From assembly GCA_964572965.1 (NCBI GenBank), contig CAZNHL010000048.1, forward strand, positions 1-37,548: 37,548 nt of DNA, in the 5' to 3' direction. The notes beneath the pieces were generated by a model. That model saw only the letters and a list, made by a program, of their open reading frames with translations. It was not told the DNA's origin and made no database searches. Positions 32,789-37,548 of the stretch are shown one piece after another. The position numbers and the translations under genes are program-made. Every line of letters begins with the position of its first letter. The stretch's first letter is position 1. The stretch is from CAZNHL01 sp964572965. Lineage in GTDB: Bacteria; Bacteroidota; Bacteroidia; Cytophagales; UBA9547.

Positions 32789-33145
32789 ATGCATAAGTAT
32801 AAAGATTTACAAGTATGGCAAAAGTCCATAGAGTTAACTACTGAAGTATATGCTGTCACAGGCACATTCCCGCAGAGAGAACTTTATGGACTTATTGCAC
32901 AAATAAACAGGTGTGCTGTTTCGGTGCCTTCAAACATTGCCGAAGGTGCAGGACGAAATTCCAACGGTGAATTTGTTCAGTTTTTAGGTATTGCCAACGG
33001 CTCTGCTTATGAACTGGAAACACAACTGATAATAGCAAACAGACTAAACTTCATTTCCAACGAATCATTAGACGCTTTCACATCGAAACTCAATGAAATC
33101 CAGAAGATGATATTTAAGATGCAAAACGTTCTGAAAAGTAAGTAG
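32789..33145 (+). CDS. Four-helix-bundle protein (S23/IVP-like) inserted between sucB and lpd
   Basis: From the ATG at 32789 the 118-residue protein begins MHKYKDLQVWQKSIELTTEV, the standard family start; an upstream frame to 32708 would add 27 residues encoded partly by low-complexity repeat and is unlikely. Core motifs are YGLIAQINRCAVSVPSNIAE, EGAGRNSNGEFVQFLGIANG and SAYELETQLIIANRL, the classic signature of four-helix-bundle proteins related to 23S rRNA intervening-sequence ORFs. It belongs to a different subgroup from the two trp-operon copies, which share EGFEY in place of EGAGR. It lies on the same strand as the OGDH genes and would be co-transcribed. It is bracketed by long inverted TAGTAGTGAG-type arms. 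No function can be assigned; a pentameric barrel as in Avd is known for relatives. Confidence 0.87.
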   Translation: MHKYKDLQVWQKSIELTTEVYAVTGTFPQRELYGLIAQINRCAVSVPSNIAEGAGRNSNGEFVQFLGIANGSAYELETQLIIANRLNFISNESLDAFTSKLNEIQKMIFKMQNVLKSK

Positions 33146-33221
33146 CAATTTAATGTCGGTTCATCTGACAAGAATCATACTAAAAACTTAAACAAGAAGT
33201 ACGGTATGGTCTGGTGAAATA

Positions 33222-33253
33222 CTCACTACCCACTACCCACTACTCACTACTAA
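33222..33253. repeat. Inverted arm on the lpd side of the third four-helix-bundle gene
   Basis: A CTCACTACCCACTACCCAC-type arm ending one base before the lpd start codon, partner of 32654-32685 (27 of 32 matches). The lpd ribosome binding region therefore lies inside the arm and could be paired in the mRNA. The 75 bases between the small gene and this arm show no further feature. Confidence 0.7.
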
Positions 33254-33254
33254 A

Positions 33255-34655
33255 ATGCAATACGACGTAACAATAATCGGATCGGGACCTGGCGGCTACG
33301 TAGCTGCTATCAGAAGTGCCCAGTTGGGTTTGAAAACAGCCCTTATTGAGAAATACGATACTTTCGGCGGAACCTGCCTGAACGTAGGCTGTATTCCTTC
33401 AAAAGCATTGTTAGATTCATCAGAGCATTACCACAATGCCGCTCACACGTTCAAAACGCACGGTATCGAACTGAGCAACCTGAAAGTGAACCTGGAGCAG
33501 ATGATCAAACGCAAGAGCGAAGTTGTAAAACAAACTTGCGACGGTATCGTCTACCTAATGAAAAAGAACAAAGTAGACACCTTCAAAGGCGTTGGTTCTT
33601 ACAAAGACAAAAACACCGTTTTGATTACTGCTGCTGACGGCAAAGTAACCGAAATCACTACTAAAAACTCTATCATCGCAACAGGATCAAAGCCAACGTC
33701 TTTGCCATTCCTGCCGATCGACAAAAAGAGAATCATCACTTCAACAGAAGCATTGAACCTTACTGAAGTTCCAAAACACCTGATCGTTATCGGTGGTGGT
33801 GTAATCGGACTTGAGCTTGGTTCAGTATATGCACGTCTGGGCGCAAAAGTATCTGTAGTAGAATTTACAGATTCATTGATCCCGACAATGGACCGTGCTT
33901 TGGGTAAAGAACTACAAAAGTCACTTGGTAAAATTGGCTTCGAGTTCTTCTTCAAACACAAAGTAACAGGCGCAACTTCTAAAGGAAAAGAAGTAACAGT
34001 AACTGCCGAAACTACAGACGGCAAAACAGTTGAGTTCAAAGGCGACTACGTATTGGTAGCTGTAGGACGTGCTGCTTATACACAAGGTCTTGGCCTTGAA
34101 AACGTAGGCATCACACCAGACAAGAGAGGCAAAATTCAGGTTGACAAGCACCTTCAGACAAACGTACCGGGCATCTATGCTATCGGTGACGTGATTGACG
34201 GCGCAATGTTGGCACACAAAGCCGAAGAAGAAGGAACATTCGTAGTTGAGTCTATTGCAGGCCAGAAGCCACATATCAACTACAACCTTATCCCGGGCGT
34301 AGTTTACACATGGCCGGAAGTTGCAGGCGTAGGCCAGACAGAAGAGCAATTGAAAGAGGCAGGACGTGCTTATAAAGTAGGTAACTTCCCATTCAAAGCA
34401 TCGGGACGTGCAAGAGCTTCTATGGACCTTGACGGATTCGTAAAAGTATTGGCCGACAAAAACACCGACGAAATCCTTGGTGTACACATGATAGGCCCAC
34501 GCGCAGCCGACATGATTGCCGAAGCAGTAGTTGCCATGGAATACAGAGCATCTGCCGAAGACATCTCACGCATGTCACACGCACACCCAACCTTCACAGA
34601 AGCGTTGAAAGAAGCTTGCCTTGCTGCTACAGACAACAGAGCGATACATATTTAA
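33255..34655 (+). CDS. lpd: Dihydrolipoyl dehydrogenase (E3)
   Basis: E3 re-oxidises the dihydrolipoyl arm of E2 and reduces NAD+. The 466-residue flavoprotein has the FAD-binding VTIIGSGPGGYVAAIRSAQL (5-24), the redox-active disulfide Cys41/Cys46 in GGTCLNVGCIPSKALL, the NAD-binding IVIGGGVIGLELGSVYARLG, the second FAD motif VPGIYAIGDVIDGAMLAHKA and the active-site His444/Glu449 in HAHPTFTEALKEA near the C terminus. All are intact. It follows sucB after the inserted small gene and probably serves the OGDH complex, and perhaps also pyruvate dehydrogenase and glycine cleavage. Its start codon abuts an inverted repeat arm. A strong terminator follows. Confidence 0.97.
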   Translation: MQYDVTIIGSGPGGYVAAIRSAQLGLKTALIEKYDTFGGTCLNVGCIPSKALLDSSEHYHNAAHTFKTHGIELSNLKVNLEQMIKRKSEVVKQTCDGIVYLMKKNKVDTFKGVGSYKDKNTVLITAADGKVTEITTKNSIIATGSKPTSLPFLPIDKKRIITSTEALNLTEVPKHLIVIGGGVIGLELGSVYARLGAKVSVVEFTDSLIPTMDRALGKELQKSLGKIGFEFFFKHKVTGATSKGKEVTVTAETTDGKTVEFKGDYVLVAVGRAAYTQGLGLENVGITPDKRGKIQVDKHLQTNVPGIYAIGDVIDGAMLAHKAEEEGTFVVESIAGQKPHINYNLIPGVVYTWPEVAGVGQTEEQLKEAGRAYKVGNFPFKASGRARASMDLDGFVKVLADKNTDEILGVHMIGPRAADMIAEAVVAMEYRASAEDISRMSHAHPTFTEALKEACLAATDNRAIHI

Positions 34656-34663
34656 TTTTACAT

Positions 34664-34722
34664 TGAGCGAAGTCGAAATGCTCCAGACTTTCGTTGTCTG
34701 AGCGAAGTCGAAGACAATGAAA
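34664..34722 (+). repeat. Two TGAGCGAAGTCGAA repeats with a small hairpin, after lpd
   Basis: TGAGCGAAGTCGAA occurs at 34664-34677 and again at 34699-34712. The second copy sits in the loop of an 11-bp stem (TTTCGTTGTCT with AGACAATGAAA, one G-U pair, about 34690-34722). This is a familiar type of dispersed intergenic repeat in bacterial genomes and shares its TGAGC...GTCGAA frame with the repeat inside sucB. Confidence 0.65.
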
Positions 34723-34734
34723 ATTCTATAAAGT

Positions 34735-34775
34735 AAAATCCCCGACAAGTTTCATACTTGCCGGGGATTTTTGTT
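34735..34775 (+). terminator. Terminator of the sucA-sucB-lpd operon
   Basis: AAAATCCCCG (34735-34744) pairs with CGGGGATTTT (34762-34771), and the stem extends inwards with CAAGT/ACTTG past one mismatch around TTCAT. A T-run TTTTTGTTTG follows on the plus strand. The 126 bases from here to 34901 are non-coding and mark the base-composition change to the accessory operon. Confidence 0.88.
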
Positions 34776-34901
34776 TGTTATCTTTTTTATGAGTGGCCTG
34801 TGCCCCTTTAGTCTCTGCTGAAAATGAATCCTACTCATGGGGCCAGGTTTGATGGTTCTCCGGTTTACAGATTCAGATAAAATAGCTTATGTAATGAAGG
34901 T

Positions 34902-36668
34902 TTAGTTTAAGAATCTGCTCCATAAATGAAAAACCTTGTCTTCTGGAATTTCGCTAGTTTGTGTTCCTAAACGTTCATAATACTTTTGTCCAAACTTACA
35001 AGGTTCTTTTTCTGCTTGTACTTTTAAAACCAGAATAGATTTATCATAATAATTAAAGTAATCAATATTTCTAAGCAATTGATCCTTATATATAGAAGGT
35101 GATATATCTGAATTTCTTATAGAATTCTCAATAAGGTTTTTATATTTTTCATCAGATTTATATTTTTCAACTTCTTTATTAACTCCTGTTATATAGAAAT
35201 CCTTAAATCTTCTAGATTGTGTGGAATGAATAGTTTCATGCTGATCACTATCATTTTTTTTATCAGCTACTCCAATAATTACATAGCCGACGCTACCTTT
35301 GCCCAAGTTGGCAATTGCTGATAAGGTTTTAAGAATTTTTTCTAAAGCGGTTTTATCAAATTCACTTTTATCCTCTAATCGATGAAACCCTATTTTAAAG
35401 TCATAATTAGTGTTTTCGGTGTTGGAACTACTTAAAATGCTTTCAAGCTTAATAACTCCATTATTTAAAGCAGGGTCATTTTGTCCACGTTTTGTTGCAA
35501 ATTCCCTTATTATGCCTTTTATAGCGCTGACTGCAATTTCTCTAGGTTTTGACAAGTTCAATTGTTCAATATTTGGAGTCAATAATTGATCACCTACACC
35601 ATCAAGCTTCTCAATTAATTTAGTGTAACTTGTGATTTTTAATTCCTCTTTGACTAATAAATCATAAAATGCAAGAAAGATTACATGGAAAGATCTATTC
35701 AAATAACTAGTTTCTTTCTTAAATAAGGCTTTATGAAAAGAAACTCCTGAAGAATCAAATGTTCTTCGAATTTCGGTAAACACTGCTTCAAATACATCAA
35801 TACAATAAGATTCTCCAAATTTTTTAATCTGCTTCTCAATTTGGTTTTCTTTACCGCTCAACCCATAAAATCCATCTAAATTTTTAGACGTTGCACTTGG
35901 TCTAGGGTCTATTAAAATAGACCCTAATATATGAGCGATCAATTCCTCATCTCTAGATTGTCTTATGTTTTCACTAGTGACTATATTATGCTTTTTCCAA
36001 AATATTCCACCCATATTTATTCCATAGGATAAATCTTTGTTATTTATAGATATCTTTTTCATACTACTTAATAGTAGTCTATCTCCTAAGGATACATCTC
36101 CTCTAATACTTTCAGCTAACTTACGGACTATAAGAGCAAATTTCGTTTCTGATCCCGCCTGTCTTAGTTCTTGCTGAGACAAATGCTTACCGTTAGAGTT
36201 TATCCTTTTGAAAATAATATCTATTATGCTTTCATCATTAAATGTGGATACTGACAAAGGCAATTGATAACTTGCAATGTTTTTACAAATTTCTCTTTCT
36301 AGTTTTGGCAACTGCTGCTGTAATATATTTTTATCAAGTAAATATTTAGTATTTGCTATTGTTTCTAAATCGAAATATTTTCCATTTAGTGCAAATTCGC
36401 CATTAATAAATGAAACTATAGCATCAAGTCGCTGCATTCCATCTATTATTTCATAGCGAGACTTCTCTCTAAATTTGATTTCTGCAACAAGAAATAAAGG
36501 AACGGGATAATTAAGTGCTATTGAATCAATGAACCCTTCTTTTTCTTCTAATGTCCAAACTAGTTTTCTTTGGTATCTACGATTCACCAGAAGTTTATCA
36601 CTTCTATAATAGTCATAAATTGTTTCTACTGTCTCTGGTTGAATTAATAGTTTTTTTGTTACTTCCAT
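34902..36668 (-). CDS. DUF262 - AlbA_2 fusion protein, candidate defence protein
   Basis: The 588-residue protein joins two domains. The N-terminal DUF262 (GmrSD-N, ParB-like fold, about 12-200) has VNRRYQRKLVWTLEEKEGFI (28-47) and DGMQR (76-80), the position of the DGQQR nucleotide-binding motif of GmrS-type NTPases. The C-terminal part (about 425-575) resembles the AlbA_2/Schlafen-type putative nucleic-acid-binding domain: KSEFDKTALEKILKTLSAIA, GYVIIGVAD (461-469) and YYERLGTQTSEI (563 onward). There is no DUF1524 HNH nuclease. Codon use is very A/T-rich compared with the neighbours, suggesting horizontal transfer. It is the last gene of a minus-strand operon after a membrane protein and a partial acidic protein. 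The domain architecture suggests anti-phage activity, but this is inference. Confidence 0.8.
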   Translation of the reverse strand: MEVTKKLLIQPETVETIYDYYRSDKLLVNRRYQRKLVWTLEEKEGFIDSIALNYPVPLFLVAEIKFREKSRYEIIDGMQRLDAIVSFINGEFALNGKYFDLETIANTKYLLDKNILQQQLPKLEREICKNIASYQLPLSVSTFNDESIIDIIFKRINSNGKHLSQQELRQAGSETKFALIVRKLAESIRGDVSLGDRLLLSSMKKISINNKDLSYGINMGGIFWKKHNIVTSENIRQSRDEELIAHILGSILIDPRPSATSKNLDGFYGLSGKENQIEKQIKKFGESYCIDVFEAVFTEIRRTFDSSGVSFHKALFKKETSYLNRSFHVIFLAFYDLLVKEELKITSYTKLIEKLDGVGDQLLTPNIEQLNLSKPREIAVSAIKGIIREFATKRGQNDPALNNGVIKLESILSSSNTENTNYDFKIGFHRLEDKSEFDKTALEKILKTLSAIANLGKGSVGYVIIGVADKKNDSDQHETIHSTQSRRFKDFYITGVNKEVEKYKSDEKYKNLIENSIRNSDISPSIYKDQLLRNIDYFNYYDKSILVLKVQAEKEPCKFGQKYYERLGTQTSEIPEDKVFHLWSRFLN

Positions 36669-36717
36669 TTCGCTGTTGTTTTAAATATTAAAAAATAGAC
36701 TTATTTATTAATGTAAT

Positions 36718-37338
36718 TTATTTATCATACTCAAGCTTTATAAAAGAATAAATACTCGATAAACCATAAGTAACTATAAGCAAAAAATCTAAAAGAAAGT
36801 AAATAACTATAGACCTATAAATAATAGTCATCAATAGCCTGAATAATAATTTTATAATCTCGGTATTTCTAATATTTTCAATAATTATCAAGTTGTAATA
36901 TTCTTTTACATCGTAATTAAAATACTTAGTAAAAAAAGAAATACTAAGAAAAACAATACATATTAGTGATAATAAAATAGCATAACTAATCAATGCTGTA
37001 AACTGTTTGGCGAATAACTTCCTTTGTATAGAAATAATTCTTTCTCTTTCTGTATGAGTTTTGGAATCTGGTGTATTTTCCGAAAACTTGTCAAATACAG
37101 AAATTATTATCGAAAAGAATAAGCCAACAAATATTGATAACGAAGTAACAGTATAGCTAACGAAGTCTTTATCGAATCCATCATACATTAAGATTGAACA
37201 TAAGAGTGAGAGAACAAGAATGACTAGTTGAATAGGGCTAAAGAATAAGCAAAACTTTTTCTCATAGCCATTTAAACCTTTTCTTTGCCATAAATGCCCG
37301 TCCTTTATTAGAATCGATAAGTAATATTTAATGCCCAT
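36718..37338 (-). CDS. Membrane protein with four predicted helices, accessory operon
   Basis: I do not recognise this 206-residue family. It has membrane helices at about 31-51, 61-83, 113-135 and 170-198, with a charged, probably cytoplasmic loop between helices 2 and 3 (DKFSENTPDSKTHTERERII) and a basic N-terminal tail. The arrangement of two hairpins with a cytoplasmic linker is like several membrane effectors found beside defence sensors, but no conserved motif supports that directly. Its start ATG overlaps the end of the upstream partial gene by 11 bases, showing translational coupling, and the DUF262-AlbA_2 gene follows 49 bases later. Composition is strongly A/T-rich, like its neighbour. 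Confidence 0.7.
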   Translation of the reverse strand: MGIKYYLSILIKDGHLWQRKGLNGYEKKFCLFFSPIQLVILVLSLLCSILMYDGFDKDFVSYTVTSLSIFVGLFFSIIISVFDKFSENTPDSKTHTERERIISIQRKLFAKQFTALISYAILLSLICIVFLSISFFTKYFNYDVKEYYNLIIIENIRNTEIIKLLFRLLMTIIYRSIVIYFLLDFLLIVTYGLSSIYSFIKLEYDK

Positions 37339-37548
37339 TGATTGAGTAAACTGGATATAGTTCTGGTTTAATTGATTCTAAAAGTTCGGAACAGTATTCT
37401 TTTAGTTCGTCAAAATCAGGCATCCCATCATCATCAACATTGACTCTACCTTCGAGATATATAGTTGGTTTTATATCCATATCACTTGTAATGTCAAAAG
37501 GGCTTTCTTTTTTCGTTAGTGAATTCCTAAGATATACTTTTCCCTTTG
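37328..37548 (-). CDS. Partial acidic protein, first visible gene of the accessory operon
   Basis: The frame is open to the window edge and ends at a TAA at 37328-37330; 72 C-terminal residues are visible. They include the segment TSDMDIKPTIYLEGRVNVDD, followed by DGMPDFDELKEYCSELLESI and KPELYPVYSINGH. It is acidic and probably soluble, with a helical end. I cannot assign a family from this fragment. The overlap with the next start codon (ATG inside CAATGGGCATTAA) makes co-expression with the membrane protein and the DUF262-AlbA_2 protein very likely, so the missing N-terminal part may hold the enzymatic or sensor domain of the module. Confidence 0.7.
   Translation of the reverse strand, partial: KGKVYLRNSLTKKESPFDITSDMDIKPTIYLEGRVNVDDDGMPDFDELKEYCSELLESIKPELYPVYSINGH

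Noticed and set aside
33921..34487. 188-residue minus-strand frame inside lpd
   Set aside because: It is cysteine-rich and of low complexity with no recognised domain, while the plus-strand frame is a textbook E3.
34776..34901. An insertion-sequence remnant at the edge of the accessory operon
   Set aside because: Short GCCCC/GGGGC and ATGAGT/ACTCAT inverted matches exist, but there are no clean terminal repeats or transposase fragment.

Overview
This window looks like chromosomal DNA of a Bacteroidota member, probably a free-living Cytophagales- or Chitinophagales-like bacterium. The evidence is a type IX secretion C-terminal domain, promoters of the Bacteroidota form TTG-N19-TAnnTTTG, an ATP synthase operon without beta and epsilon subunits, an exosortase N pair, and many four-helix-bundle (S23/IVP-like) genes. 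I cannot name the species. No rRNA, tRNA, CRISPR array or intact insertion sequence was seen.

Layout. 1-2255: 3' part of recG, convergent with an unknown secreted protein. 2256-8043 (minus): ATP synthase operon atpZ, atpI-like, atpB, atpE, atpF, atpH, atpA, atpG, closed by a terminator and carrying two internal hairpins. 8056-11956 (minus): exosortase N (xrtN) and its VIT-domain membrane partner, directly upstream of the ATP synthase genes, with a strong promoter and a palindrome at the start site. 12414-14339 (plus): SF1 helicase. 14400-15694 (minus): GH3 lipoprotein. 15828-21122 (minus): trpE-trpG-trpD-trpC, led by a 16-residue leader peptide with WWW and a transcription attenuator, and interrupted by two four-helix-bundle genes (one broken by a stop codon). 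21136-24956 (minus): TonB-dependent receptor, YD-repeat lipoprotein and a lone nuoB. 25058-28139 (minus): secreted polysaccharide deacetylase with a T9SS tail and a 2H phosphoesterase. 28308-34655 (plus): 2-oxoglutarate dehydrogenase genes sucA, sucB, lpd, with a third four-helix-bundle gene between sucB and lpd. 34902-37548 (minus): an AT-rich accessory operon with a DUF262-AlbA_2 fusion, a four-helix membrane protein and a partial acidic protein.

Two results stand out. First, the trp operon has a complete Trp-codon attenuator: promoter, leader peptide, antiterminator and terminator. Second, the three four-helix-bundle genes sit inside core metabolic operons, and each is bracketed by long inverted low-complexity arms that fill the intergenic space, with different arm sequences at each site. 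A similar arm pair brackets trpC, and an empty one lies between sucA and sucB. This resembles the intervening sequences of 23S rRNA, in which an S23 ORF sits inside a stem, and suggests an operon-invading element or mRNA-segmenting structure that I do not know to be described.

The DUF262-AlbA_2 operon is a candidate defence module. The XrtN-VIT pair is a known but functionally unexplained protein-processing system.
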